Source: Aldehydirespirator sp965221185 (lineage in GTDB: Bacteria; Actinomycetota; Acidimicrobiia; Acidimicrobiales; Aldehydirespiratoraceae). From it: a stretch of 64,000 bases of DNA. Below are positions 44,093-52,685 of this stretch, one piece after another. The stretch is taken from the NCBI GenBank assembly GCA_965221185.1, contig OZ244866.1:124001-188000 (forward strand), given 5' to 3'. Every line of letters begins with the position of its first letter. Positions within the stretch are counted from its first letter, which is position 1. The notes beneath the pieces are model-generated. The model did no database searches. It was not told where the DNA came from and saw only the letters and a program-made list of their open reading frames with translations. Both the position numbers and the translations under genes were made by a program.

Positions 44093-45087
44093 GTGGCGGC
44101 GGTGGCTGAAGTCGTGTCCCGGGTGCCGCTGGTGGACCTGTCGGGTGCGTTCGAGCCCGGGCCTCGCCGCGATCAGGCTGTGGACGCCATCGGGCGGGCC
44201 TGCGAGGATGTGGGCTTCCTCGTGATCGCTGGGCACGGGGTGGCCGACGATGTGGTTCGGGGCATCGACGACGCGTCTCGCCGATTCTTCGCCCTGCCCG
44301 AAGACGAGAAGATGACCTATGTGGGCACCACTGGCGTCTATCGCGGCTTGACGCCCGCGCAGGGGTCGGCCCTGGCTCTGTCGCGCGACGACGAGTCGCT
44401 GCCCGACCTGTGCGAGCTCTACACCATCAACCGTTTCGACGATCCCGAGGTTGCCCGACGAGCGGGGCTGAGCGATGGGCGCGAGGGGTTCTTCGCCCCC
44501 AACATCTGGCCCGACCCCGGGCGGGTCCCGGATTCAAGGAGGCCTTCGAGGACTACTACGGCGTGATGGAGGACCTGGCTGTCAAGCTGATGCGGCTGAT
44601 GGCACTGGCACTGAACCTAAACGAGCACTGGTTCGACGACAAGATCGCCGACCACATCACCAATCTGACCGTCAACCACTATCCCGCCCTCGACGCCCCG
44701 GCGCCGCCAGGACAGTTCCGGCGGGGCGCCCACTCCGACTGGGGCAGCCTGACGATCCTGTACCACGACGGCGGGCCCGGCCTGCAGATCAAGTCGCCCG
44801 ACGGGGACTGGGAGGACGTGCCGGTGGTGGCCGGCTCCTTCGTGGTCAATCTGGGGGACCTGATGGCGGCGTGGACCAACGACCGCTGGGTTTCGACGCT
44901 GCACCGTGTGGTCACGCCCACCGGCGATCTGGGCGACCGGATCTCGATCGCGTTCTTCCACCAGCCCACCTACGACGCCCGCATCGAATGCATCCCGACC
45001 TGCACCTCTCCCGACGACCCGCCCCACTACGAGCCCACCACCTCGGGCGGCTGGATCCTGTCCATGACCGAGAGGACCCTGTACTGA
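44093..45087 (+). pseudogene. Isopenicillin-N-synthase-family oxygenase (copy 3), frameshifted
   Basis: Together the two reading frames give a full-length copy of about 331 residues. The first frame (44093-44566) runs to FFAPNIWPDPGRVP; the second, from about 44530, continues FKEAFEDYYGVMEDL to the end with intact iron ligands (GAHSDWGSL, STLHRV). Where copies 1 and 2 read CC GGG ATTC or an equivalent, this one has only two G at 44530-44531, so a single-base deletion breaks the frame. It could be a real mutation or a homopolymer sequencing error; all other positions look under selection, which favours recent loss or error. Confidence 0.85.
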
Positions 45088-45138
45088 GCAGTCAGGTTGT
45101 GCGCCCTCAGGGAGTGACCGCGCTCAAATGGTGAGCGT

Positions 45139-45196
45139 TCAGGTGGTGGCGTAGGTCTTTCTGGCGATCCACTCGCCCGAGGTCACTGGATCGCCG
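45139..45196 (-). pseudogene. 3' remnant of another IPNS-like gene
   Basis: About 57 bases match the last codons and stop of the IPNS-like gene at 47772 with only two mismatches. Read on the minus strand it translates to GDPVTSGEWIARKTYATT followed by TGA. There is no upstream coding sequence: the divergent amidohydrolase begins 42 bases away. This is a scar of a deletion or recombination that left only the 3' end of a gene like that at 47772. Confidence 0.85.
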
Positions 45197-45237
45197 GAAT
45201 TTCGAGCGGCGTGACTGCCAGAACGTAGGCTCGCAGC

Positions 45238-46443
45238 ATGAGCCGGGGGCTGTTGATCCGCAACGTCCGGCCCTGGGCGCACCTACCCGACGATGCGCCT
45301 GTCGATATCTTGTGCGTCGACAGGCGCATCCGGGCAATCGGCCTCGACCCGGCCGTCCCTCGATTCCACGAGCTCTCCGAAGTCGACGGCCGCGGCGGGG
45401 TTGCCCTGCCCAGCCTCGTCGATGCTCATACCCATCTCGACTCCAGCCGGCTTGGCCTTCCTTTCCGCCCCCACAGCGCGGGCGAGGGCCTGATCGAGCT
45501 CATCGAGAACGATCGCGGGAACTGGCGGCAGGCTGGCGCCAGTGTGGCCGATCGGGCAACGCTCACGGCCGCGAGGATGATCGAGTACGGCGTCACCCGC
45601 ATCAGAAGCCATGCCCAGATCGACACCGACTGCCGACTCGAGCGCCTCGACGGGGTGGTGTCTGCCCGCGAGGCCCACCGCGGCCGTGCCGACATCGAGA
45701 TCGTGGCCTTCCCCCAGTCCGGGATCCTGCGGGATCCGGGGACTCTCGACCTCCTTGATGCGGCTCTCACCGATGGGGCGGACCTCGTCGGCGGCATCGA
45801 CCCTGCCGGTGTCGACCGGGATCCGGTGCGCCACCTGGGCGAGGTGTTCGGGTTGGCCCAGCGGCACCAGTGCGGCATCGACATTCACTTGCACGATCGT
45901 GGTGAGCTCGGAGCGTTCCAGATCGAGCTGATCTGCGAACGTGTGAGAGCCACCGGGATGCAGGGGTTAGTGACGATCAGCCACTGCTTCGCCCTGGCGA
46001 CGGTGAGCGAGCCTCGCCAACGCCAGCTGATCGAGCTCCTGGCCGGCGCCGACGTGGCCGTAGTCACCGTGGCTCCCGGGTCGGTGGCTCCACTGGCCAT
46101 GGCGGCTCTGCTCGACGCCAGCGTGCGTTTCGGCCTCGGCCAGGACGGGATCCAGGGATACTGGTCGCCTTACGGAAACGGCGACCTGCTCGACCGCGCC
46201 TGGCAGCTCGCCTACAGCAACGGTTTCCGGCACGATGATCGCATCGAGGAGTGCGTCTCGGTGGCCACTTCCGGCGGCGCCGGAGTCATGGGTGTCGCCG
46301 ATCACGGGCTGGAGGTCGGCGTGCTGGCCGACCTGTTCGTGATCCCGGGCGACACAACCACCGCCGCGGTCAGGGACCGCTCCCCGCGCACACTTGTGGT
46401 GCGACAAGGTGCCGTCGTCGCCGAGGCCGGACAACTGCGCTGA
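45238..46443 (+). CDS. Cytosine-deaminase-like amidohydrolase
   Basis: 401 residues. Metal-dependent TIM-barrel hydrolase of the CodA/N-isopropylammelide group: H64 and H66 in VDAHTHLDSS, the HxH-like H217 in CGIDIHLHDRGELG with E223 as general acid, H249 in TISHCFAL, and D303 in GLGQDGIQGYWSPYGNG. The GxDGI..YWSPYG segment is typical of cytosine, isoguanine and related amino-heterocycle deaminases. Flanked by oxygenase genes, it could remove an amino group from an oxidised heterocycle; substrate unknown. Confidence 0.86.
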   Translation: MSRGLLIRNVRPWAHLPDDAPVDILCVDRRIRAIGLDPAVPRFHELSEVDGRGGVALPSLVDAHTHLDSSRLGLPFRPHSAGEGLIELIENDRGNWRQAGASVADRATLTAARMIEYGVTRIRSHAQIDTDCRLERLDGVVSAREAHRGRADIEIVAFPQSGILRDPGTLDLLDAALTDGADLVGGIDPAGVDRDPVRHLGEVFGLAQRHQCGIDIHLHDRGELGAFQIELICERVRATGMQGLVTISHCFALATVSEPRQRQLIELLAGADVAVVTVAPGSVAPLAMAALLDASVRFGLGQDGIQGYWSPYGNGDLLDRAWQLAYSNGFRHDDRIEECVSVATSGGAGVMGVADHGLEVGVLADLFVIPGDTTTAAVRDRSPRTLVVRQGAVVAEAGQLR

Positions 46444-46527
46444 ATCGCCGGGCCCGACACGAGCACGGCGGCTACTGTGCGCGAGGCTCCTCGAACCAGG
46501 AGCGGCAGCGTCAGCGGGGGGTGACCG

Positions 46528-47685
46528 ATGACCGGAGCCATCGTCGAGCAGAGCGTGCGGGTGATGCCGCGCAACCGCGAGACCGACGGCCTGGTGCCCG
46601 ACCCGGCGCCCAGCAATCTGTTGCAGCCCTGGGAGGTGTGGGGTCAGGACCGGTTCGATCTGGAGATGATCCGCATCTTTGCCCGGTCATGGTTGTGGCT
46701 GGGCGACCTCGAGGATCTCCAGCAGCCGGGCGACTTCATCACTGGCACCATCGGACCGCAGAGCGTCATCGTCATCCGCCAGCAGGACGGCACCATCAAG
46801 GGGTTTCTCAACAACTGCCGCCACCGGGCGTCGGGTCTCGCCTTCGAGCCGGCCGGGAACTGTGGCAAGTCGCTGACCTGCCGGTACCACAACTGGACCT
46901 ACTCCACCGACGGCACCCTGATCGGCATTCCCGACCGCAAGCGCATGTACCCCGACGGCATCAACATGGAGGACTACGGGCTGGTGCCGATCCGGGTCGC
47001 GGTCGGCTGGGGCAAGGTCGTGTTCGGTTGCCTTTCCCGCAAGGCGCCGCCGTTCGAGGAGTGGGTCGCGCCGATCATGGATCGGTGGAACCGCTACAAC
47101 ATCCACCAGATGTCGCGGTTCGAACGCACCCTGTCGGTCACCTACCCCATCAACTGGAAGCTGTTCGCCGAGAACACCAACGACGACCTCCATGTCCGGT
47201 TCGTGCACAACCGGCTCGACGAGATCCGAGACCAGCTCGACACGCAGATCTTCCAGGAGCAGTGGACGTCGCGGGGCTACAAGCCGCACAACGACAAGGA
47301 CGATCCGTCGGGCGGGCGCGACGATCTGGACAGAATGGACTTGAAGGGGCACTACGCGGAGTTCATATACCCGAACCTCGTGGCCCTGACGTTTCCCACT
47401 CAGTTGTGGCTCGTGCGTTGCGATCCGCTGGGACCCGCGCAGATGCGTCTCTTCTCTCGCATCTACGGTTTCGACACCAGCTCCGAGGTCCAGGACGCAG
47501 CGTTCGAGCACCTCGAGCAGACGAACCTGGAAGACACTGAGATGCTCCAGATACTGATGGAGAACCTGCGATCGCCCTTCTTCCGGGTGGGACCGGCGTC
47601 GACCTGGGAGGTGCGCGCCACCCGTCTGTGGGACACGGTCCGCCGCCTGCTCGACACCCCGCTCGCCCCCGACGAGTTCGCATGA
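46528..47685 (+). CDS. Rieske non-haem iron oxygenase, alpha subunit
   Basis: 385 residues. Rieske 2Fe-2S ligands C97-x-H99 (NNCRHRA) and C118-x-x-H121 (CRYHNW); mononuclear iron site D220, H222 and H227 in ENTNDDLHVRFVH. Layout is that of ring-hydroxylating oxygenase alpha subunits; no beta subunit or reductase is next to it, so it is probably a homo-oligomeric (alpha-3) type taking electrons from a distant reductase. It lies 84 bases after the amidohydrolase, probably in one operon, and converges on the fourth IPNS-like gene. Confidence 0.9.
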   Translation: MTGAIVEQSVRVMPRNRETDGLVPDPAPSNLLQPWEVWGQDRFDLEMIRIFARSWLWLGDLEDLQQPGDFITGTIGPQSVIVIRQQDGTIKGFLNNCRHRASGLAFEPAGNCGKSLTCRYHNWTYSTDGTLIGIPDRKRMYPDGINMEDYGLVPIRVAVGWGKVVFGCLSRKAPPFEEWVAPIMDRWNRYNIHQMSRFERTLSVTYPINWKLFAENTNDDLHVRFVHNRLDEIRDQLDTQIFQEQWTSRGYKPHNDKDDPSGGRDDLDRMDLKGHYAEFIYPNLVALTFPTQLWLVRCDPLGPAQMRLFSRIYGFDTSSEVQDAAFEHLEQTNLEDTEMLQILMENLRSPFFRVGPASTWEVRATRLWDTVRRLLDTPLAPDEFA

Positions 47686-47771
47686 CGCGGTAAACCGCAT
47701 CGTCTTGCCGGCGCCGGCAAAGGCGCGATCGGAGTCGTCGGCCGCGTCCGTAGCCGCTTGGCCAGCGGGCC

Positions 47772-48740
47772 TCAGGTGGTGGCGTAGGTCTTTCTGGCGA
47801 TCCACTCGCCCGATGTCACTGGATCGGCGGGAGGCTCGCCGGGTGCCAGGCAGGTCGGCACGGTCTGGACCTGGACGTCGAGGCTGGGATTGAAGAACAG
47901 CGGCACCGACAGCCGGTCGATGCTGGTGTCGGCCGGGCAAACCACCCGGTGCATGCTGGAGCGCCACCGGTGGTTGCTCCAGCGGGCCATCAGGTCTCCG
48001 ATGTTGATGACGTAGGTGCCGGGGACCACGGGGACGTCGCACCATTCGCCGTCGGGCCCTTGGACCTGGAGCCCGGACTCCTCGTCGGTGTAGAGCACGG
48101 TCAGGGCCCCGTAGTCGGTGTGCTGTCCACGGCGGAACTGGCCGGGCTCGGGTCCGGTGACGGTGGCCGGGTAGTAGTTGACGAACAGCGACGAGCCCGG
48201 TTGCTCGAACTTGTCGTCGAACCAGTCGGGGGGCAATTCCAGGGCTGTTGCGAAGATCCGCAGCAGCCGGAAGCCCAGTGCGGCGGCCTCGGCGTGGTAG
48301 CGCTCCATGGCGTGGCGCAGCCCCTCGGTGTCGGGCCAGACGTTGGGGGCGAAGAAGTTGTCGACGTGCTTGACGCCCCGGCGGGCGTACTCGGCTCGCT
48401 TGGCGTCCGGCAGCTCCGGCCCGAAGCCCAGGTACTCCATGAAATCCGGCGGGCTCTCGAGGCCCAGGCTGCGGGCCGTGGCCATGGCGCCGACACCCCA
48501 CCAGCCCCGCTTCCGCTCCCCGTCGTCGGGCGTGAACGCTGACTTCTCCGTCTGCGGCCGGCTGAAGAAGGCTCGGCAGGCTCTGTCGAGATCCTCATTG
48601 ACGTCGGGCGCGACGCCGTGACCCGCCACCACGAAGAATCCGTGCTCCTCGCATGCGGTGCGCACAGCGTCGACGACCGCCTGCGTGCCGGGTCCGCCCT
48701 CGGCGAAGGGCGAGATGTCGATGACGGGGATGGTGATCAC
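47772..48740 (-). CDS. Isopenicillin-N-synthase-family Fe(II)/2OG oxygenase (copy 4)
   Basis: 322 residues from a GTG. Iron triad H207-x-D209 (GQHTDYGAL) and H264 (SSMHRV), 2OG-binding R276 and S278 (DRLSVPLF). It is clearly more distant from copies 1-3 than these are from each other, though the LEU-type insert EQPGSSLFVNYYPA is shared in position. Its 3' end is duplicated as the remnant at 45139. Three bases upstream ends the PPOX gene, so the two are cotranscribed. Confidence 0.9.
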   Translation of the reverse strand: MITIPVIDISPFAEGGPGTQAVVDAVRTACEEHGFFVVAGHGVAPDVNEDLDRACRAFFSRPQTEKSAFTPDDGERKRGWWGVGAMATARSLGLESPPDFMEYLGFGPELPDAKRAEYARRGVKHVDNFFAPNVWPDTEGLRHAMERYHAEAAALGFRLLRIFATALELPPDWFDDKFEQPGSSLFVNYYPATVTGPEPGQFRRGQHTDYGALTVLYTDEESGLQVQGPDGEWCDVPVVPGTYVINIGDLMARWSNHRWRSSMHRVVCPADTSIDRLSVPLFFNPSLDVQVQTVPTCLAPGEPPADPVTSGEWIARKTYATT

Positions 48741-48743
48741 GAC

Positions 48744-49175
48744 TCAGTCCCAGTCCGAGATGCCGTCGAAGCCGGCGATGCTCGAGGGCCGGAGCCTCAC
48801 CACGCACTCGCCGGGAACGCCGTTCCGGGCTCCGAAGGCCTCGGCCTCCTCGGCGCCCATGTAGCGGCCCCCGGCGAGGGTGGCCACTCTCAGCACCTCG
48901 TCGGGGTCCTCGGTGATCTCGACGGTGCCGTCCACCTTCACGAACGCGTAGGGGGGCTCCTCGACGTCGACCACCAGCGAGACGCGGCGGTCCCGCTGCA
49001 TGGCTCGGGACTTGCCGGCCTCGGCGCTGGTGGCGAACAGGATGTCGCCGTCCTCGACGATGAACCAGATCGGCGCCACGTGGGGGCGCCCGTCGGAGGC
49101 GACCCAGGCCACCTTGGCGGTGCGGGTGCCGGCGCTGAGGAACTCCAGCGCCTCCTCGGTGGTCATCTCTCGCAT
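48744..49175 (-). CDS. PPOX-type (pyridoxamine-oxidase-fold) probable F420-dependent protein
   Basis: 143 residues from the ATG at 49175, which has a GGAGAGGGGG site; a TTG at 49196 would be the only longer start. Split-barrel flavin/deazaflavin fold: AKVAWVASDGRPHVAPIWFIVEDGDILFATSAEAGKSRAM carries the cofactor-phosphate contacts (its first part, AKVAWVASDGRPHVAPIWF, is the conserved opening strand pair). Members in actinobacteria often use F420 to reduce unsaturated substrates such as biliverdin or fatty acids. Together with the IPNS-like gene it forms a two-gene unit. Confidence 0.83.
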   Translation of the reverse strand: MREMTTEEALEFLSAGTRTAKVAWVASDGRPHVAPIWFIVEDGDILFATSAEAGKSRAMQRDRRVSLVVDVEEPPYAFVKVDGTVEITEDPDEVLRVATLAGGRYMGAEEAEAFGARNGVPGECVVRLRPSSIAGFDGISDWD

Positions 49176-49205
49176 AGCCGCCCCCTCTCCACGCAAATCT
49201 TGGCA

Positions 49206-49230
49206 GAAACCTGGGATAAACCCAGATTTC
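49206..49230. promoter_or_regulatory. Inverted repeat between PPOX and NmrA-like genes
   Basis: GAAACCTGGG and CCCAGATTTC surround ATAAA, giving a 5-bp inner stem (CTGGG/CCCAG) and a 4-bp outer stem (GAAA/TTTC) separated by one mismatch. It sits 31 bases before the PPOX start on one side and about 117 before the NmrA-like start on the other, where an operator for both would be expected. It resembles the palindrome at 17352. Confidence 0.4.
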
Positions 49231-49346
49231 TACAAGAACATGGGAGCCACAGATGAGAGCAACCAGATGACGGCTCAGCGGTGGTCGGCTTGAAGGTCAT
49301 GCTGATCATGGTTGGCTTCCGTGGGCGCGCAGAGCAGGCTTAGACA

Positions 49347-50282
49347 GTGCCACATCCCGACCTGGCCGTTGTCACCGGCGCCTTCAGCTACACAGGCGGA
49401 TACGTCGCGCGGCATCTGATCGACCAGGGTGTCAGCGTTAGAACCCTGACCCGCCACCCAGACAGCCGGAACGAGTTCGACGGCCTAGTGGAAGCGGCCC
49501 CCTTGGACTTCTCAGATCCGGAGGGTCTGCGCCGCTCGATGCAGGGAGCGAGCGTCCTCTACAACACCTACTGGATTCGGTTCGCACATGGGCAAACCAC
49601 CTTCGACCACGCCGTCGAGAACAGTAGGACCCTGTTCCATGCTGCCGAGAGGGCGGGCATCAAGCGCGTTGTCCACTTCTCCGTGTCGAACGCCTCGCTG
49701 GAGTCCCACCTGCCCTACATCAGGGCCAAAGCGCGGGTGGAAGAGACGCTGAAGGACCTCGCAGTCCCTTACGCCATCATTAGGCCCACCCTGATATTCG
49801 GCGCCGGCGACCTGCTGCTCAACAACATGGCCTGGGCGCTGCGGCGATTCCCGTTCTACCCCGTGTTCGCAAAGGGCGACTACCCGGTCCAACCCGTCTA
49901 CGCCGGAGACGTCGCGGCCCAGGCGGTGGAGGCCGGTTCCCAACGCGAGAGCTCCATAGCCGACGCCGCCGGGCCGGAGACGTTCTCCTACAAGGCGCTG
50001 ATTCGGCTCATCGCTTCCGCAGTGGGCGTCCGCGCCCGGTTGGTGCACCTGCCCCTGTCGGTTGGCCTCACCCTGACGAGGCTGGTCGGCCTGATGGTAC
50101 GAGACGTTGTGCTCACTCGCGACGAGGTGGACGAGCTCATGTCTGGCCAGTTCACGTCCGGTGCCGCGCCGACGGGCACGACCAGGCTGAGCGATTGGCT
50201 CGAAGACAACTGGGAGAGCCTCGGGCGGGAGTACGAGTCCGAACTCAGGCGCAACTTCCGCCGGGTCGGGCACGATTCCTGA
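49347..50282 (+). CDS. NmrA/NDUFA9-like NAD(P)-binding protein
   Basis: 311 residues from a GTG. Atypical short-chain dehydrogenase fold: N-terminal dinucleotide loop TGAFSYTGGYVARHL at about 10-24 (GxxxxTGxxxxxxL), VVHFSVSNASLESH at about 110, and YIRAKARVEETL. A catalytic YxxxK is present as YIRAK, in which position it would act as in complex-I-associated or NmrA-like proteins. Function could be a sugar-nucleotide or small-molecule reductase or a redox-sensing protein. It is not clearly linked to the neighbouring genes. Confidence 0.78.
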   Translation: MPHPDLAVVTGAFSYTGGYVARHLIDQGVSVRTLTRHPDSRNEFDGLVEAAPLDFSDPEGLRRSMQGASVLYNTYWIRFAHGQTTFDHAVENSRTLFHAAERAGIKRVVHFSVSNASLESHLPYIRAKARVEETLKDLAVPYAIIRPTLIFGAGDLLLNNMAWALRRFPFYPVFAKGDYPVQPVYAGDVAAQAVEAGSQRESSIADAAGPETFSYKALIRLIASAVGVRARLVHLPLSVGLTLTRLVGLMVRDVVLTRDEVDELMSGQFTSGAAPTGTTRLSDWLEDNWESLGREYESELRRNFRRVGHDS

Positions 50283-50492
50283 GCCGAGAGTCTGGGAAGG
50301 CTTGGGGACTGCCGAGGAGCGGTGCCAAAGAACCGGCGCTACGGCATGATGTCGGCGCAGGTGCCGGGTTCGCCACATCAACGGTCGTGTACCTGTCGTC
50401 GCTGTTGGACAGCGACGACCGCGGCTGGCACAACAAGGCCGCAGGCACGAATCGTCTTGGTTGCACCCCAGCCGTGTTGCTTAGGGTTGTGA

Positions 50493-51776
50493 TTACCAAG
50501 ACTTGAGGTTGGTGGGCTGAGGGTTGGCGGGCAGGTCGGTGATGAACATGTGGCCGGGCTCGTGGGTGACGGCGATCTCGGGGGCGACGTCGGCGATGGC
50601 CAACTGCGGGGTGACCCCGCAGGCCCAGAACATCGGCACGTCGCCGTCATGGATGTCGACGGGGTCCCCGTAGTCGGGGGTTCCCAGGTCGGCGATGCCC
50701 AGTTGGGTGGGGTTGCCGACATGGACCGGTCCGCCGTGGGCTTGCGGGTGGGCCTCGGTGATCCGCCGGGCCTGCTCGACCAGCGCCTCGGGCATGGGCC
50801 GCATCGACACCACCAGCGGGCCAGCGAAGTCCCCGGCAGGAACGCACTGGCAGTCGGTCACGTACATGGGCACGTTGCGGCCCTGCTCGATGTGGCGCAC
50901 CGGTAGACCGGCCCGCATCAGGGCGGCCTCGAAGCTGAAGCTGCACCCGAGCAGCACCGTCACCAGGTCGTCCCTCCACCAGGTCGTGGCGTCGGTGGCC
51001 GAGTCGGTGTGGGTTCCGTCGACGAACAGGCGGTACCGGGGGACGTCGGTGCGCAGGTCGCTGCCCGGTGCGGTGCGCACGGCCTCGGTGCCCTGCTCCA
51101 CCACTTCCACGATGGGGCACGGCTTGGGATTGCGGGACGCGAACGCTATGAAGTCAGAGGCGACGGCCCGGGGCAGCGCCACCAGGTTGGCTTGCACGCA
51201 GCCCGGGGCGAGATGGGCCGTAGGCCCGGTGTGCTCCCCAGCACGTATCGCCAGCCGCGCCCGCTGAGCCAAGACCGCTCGGCTCGTGTCGCAAGTCTCA
51301 TCGCCGTCGTCTTCGAGGACGTCGACCAAGGCGTCCAGGAGAGGCGCCTGCGGCTTGTGCAGCTTCGTCCGAGCCGAGTCGATCGTCCACCAGGCCGCCT
51401 TGTCCACCTCCGGGTACACGCGGACCTGGCCCGAGCCAGGAGGCCATTCGAGCTCGAAGGTGTTGCTGGTCACATGCGTCGCGGCGAAGTCTCCCTCAAG
51501 CGCCCATGCTTTGATCCGTTTGCGGCTCGACTGGCCGAACTCACCGAGAAAGAGCCTCGACCCTTCCAGCGGCGGAGATCCCAACTCCTCCTCGAACTCC
51601 CGCAGTGCCACGGTCTCGGCGTCCTCGCCTTCGTCGTACTCGCCCTTGGGAATCGACCAGGCGTGGGCATCCTTACCGGCCCAGTAGGGCCCGCCGGGAT
51701 GCACCAGCAGCACTTCGATCTCACCGTCGGCGTTCCGTCGGTGAAGTATCAGGCCGGCGCTCCTCTTGCTTGCCAT
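50493..51776 (-). CDS. NUDIX hydrolase fused to DUF1445 (D-glutamate-cyclase/hydro-lyase-like) domain
   Basis: 427 residues from the ATG at 51776. Residues 1-155 are a NUDIX domain with the box G45 to G66 (GEYDEG, then REFEEELG supplying the metal-binding glutamates). From about 168 the frame continues into a complete DUF1445/UPF0317 domain, which starts exactly as free-standing members do (ARLAIRAGEHTGPTAHLAPG, then CVQANLVALPRAVASDFIAF) and holds NPKPCPIVEV, MYVTDCQCVPAG and GGPVHVGNPTQLGI. One uninterrupted frame, with a hydrophilic linker DVLEDDGDETCDTSR. DUF1445 proteins are reported to act as D-glutamate cyclases or putative hydro-lyases; the fusion is unusual. Confidence 0.88.
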   Translation of the reverse strand: MASKRSAGLILHRRNADGEIEVLLVHPGGPYWAGKDAHAWSIPKGEYDEGEDAETVALREFEEELGSPPLEGSRLFLGEFGQSSRKRIKAWALEGDFAATHVTSNTFELEWPPGSGQVRVYPEVDKAAWWTIDSARTKLHKPQAPLLDALVDVLEDDGDETCDTSRAVLAQRARLAIRAGEHTGPTAHLAPGCVQANLVALPRAVASDFIAFASRNPKPCPIVEVVEQGTEAVRTAPGSDLRTDVPRYRLFVDGTHTDSATDATTWWRDDLVTVLLGCSFSFEAALMRAGLPVRHIEQGRNVPMYVTDCQCVPAGDFAGPLVVSMRPMPEALVEQARRITEAHPQAHGGPVHVGNPTQLGIADLGTPDYGDPVDIHDGDVPMFWACGVTPQLAIADVAPEIAVTHEPGHMFITDLPANPQPTNLKSW

Positions 51777-51839
51777 GCGTGCGGTGACTCCCAGGCGGAC
51801 CGACTGCCGTCGTGCGAGTCGAACATAGCCCCGTGTCAA

Positions 51840-51920
51840 GAGACCGAGCGGGTAGGCCGTGAGTCGCATGCAAGCTTGCCGGGCGTTGAGCGAGGCCGTG
51901 GACCGAGCGGTCCGTGAGTA
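51840..51920 (+). repeat. Dispersed post-stop repeat, copy 7 (diverged)
   Basis: Leader GAGACCGAGCGGGTA at 51840 and a core start at 51888 that stops after CCGTGAGTAG. The central stem has two paired changes: GGACCGAGCGGTCC in place of GGCCCGAGCGGCC, keeping base pairing. A separate small hairpin (TGTGGC/GCCACA) follows at 51925-51942. It lies between divergent genes, with no stop codon in front, and is the most diverged copy. Confidence 0.75.
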
Positions 51921-52032
51921 GCCCTGTGGCAAGCTCGCCACAAATCTGCGCGGGTATTACTTCTATATGACGGGTTTCTCTACAGATTTCGGTAGCGAAT
52001 ACGCTGCATCGGAGGGTTGAGCCGAGGGAGCC

Positions 52033-52653
52033 ATGAGCGAGAGGGAGCGGGCAGGCGGGCGAGCCGCGGCGGTCGCGGACGCGATGGACGACATCGCCAA
52101 GATCGACGCTCACGGTCGCGTGCACGGGGGTATCGACCGGGCCGGCGTGGAGCGCATCAAGGAGCGGCTGCTGCTGCTGGCCGAGCGCGACGACCTGTTC
52201 GGTGACAACGACTTCCCGCCCCCGGACTCTCCGCAGAGCTCGGTGAGCTATCGGATCGCGCAGAACGACCACGACGAGTTGGCGCTGTACGTGCAGTGCG
52301 TGGCCGACGGCACGTCGGCGCCTCCGCACGAGCACAAGGCCTGGGCGGTGATCGTGGGGTTGCGGGGCCAGGAGCTGAACTGCCTGTACGGCCCCTGCGC
52401 AGGCGGAGGCGAGCCGCAGGTGCAGCAAGAGGTGGTGGTCGAGCGGGGCAGCGGGGTGGCGATGCTCGGTGACGATGTGCATTCGATCCACATCGAGGGC
52501 GCAGCGACCAACTTCCACTGCTACGGCCTCGCCCTCGAGAGGCTCACCGGCCGCCGGTTCTGGCACGCCCGAAGCGGCGAGTGGCGCGCCTACAACGACA
52601 TCGGCCACATAGTCGAAGCCCGCCCCGGCCGAGCGTCCCCGCCGCCCCCCTGA
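52033..52653 (+). CDS. Cupin-fold protein, cysteine-dioxygenase-like
   Basis: 206 residues. The cupin metal motif is visible as PPHEHKAWAVIVGLRG (H-x-H) and DDVHSIHIEG further along; the middle YVQCVADGTSAPPHEH strand is typical of the RmlC-like/CDO group that binds Fe(II) with three histidines. The N-terminal helical part (VAAVADAMDDIAKID-like) is also seen in such proteins. It could oxidise a thiol or act on another small ligand. The gene lies 112 bases downstream of repeat copy 7 and is not clearly in an operon. Confidence 0.72.
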   Translation: MSERERAGGRAAAVADAMDDIAKIDAHGRVHGGIDRAGVERIKERLLLLAERDDLFGDNDFPPPDSPQSSVSYRIAQNDHDELALYVQCVADGTSAPPHEHKAWAVIVGLRGQELNCLYGPCAGGGEPQVQQEVVVERGSGVAMLGDDVHSIHIEGAATNFHCYGLALERLTGRRFWHARSGEWRAYNDIGHIVEARPGRASPPPP

Positions 52654-52685
52654 GGGCAGGCGCGGGTTGCCGAGCGCCCGCCGCC

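Noticed and set aside
41856..45087. Beta-lactam biosynthesis cluster based on IPNS-like genes
   Set aside because: No ACV synthetase, epimerase or other beta-lactam gene nearby; the family is broad and mostly not penicillin-related.
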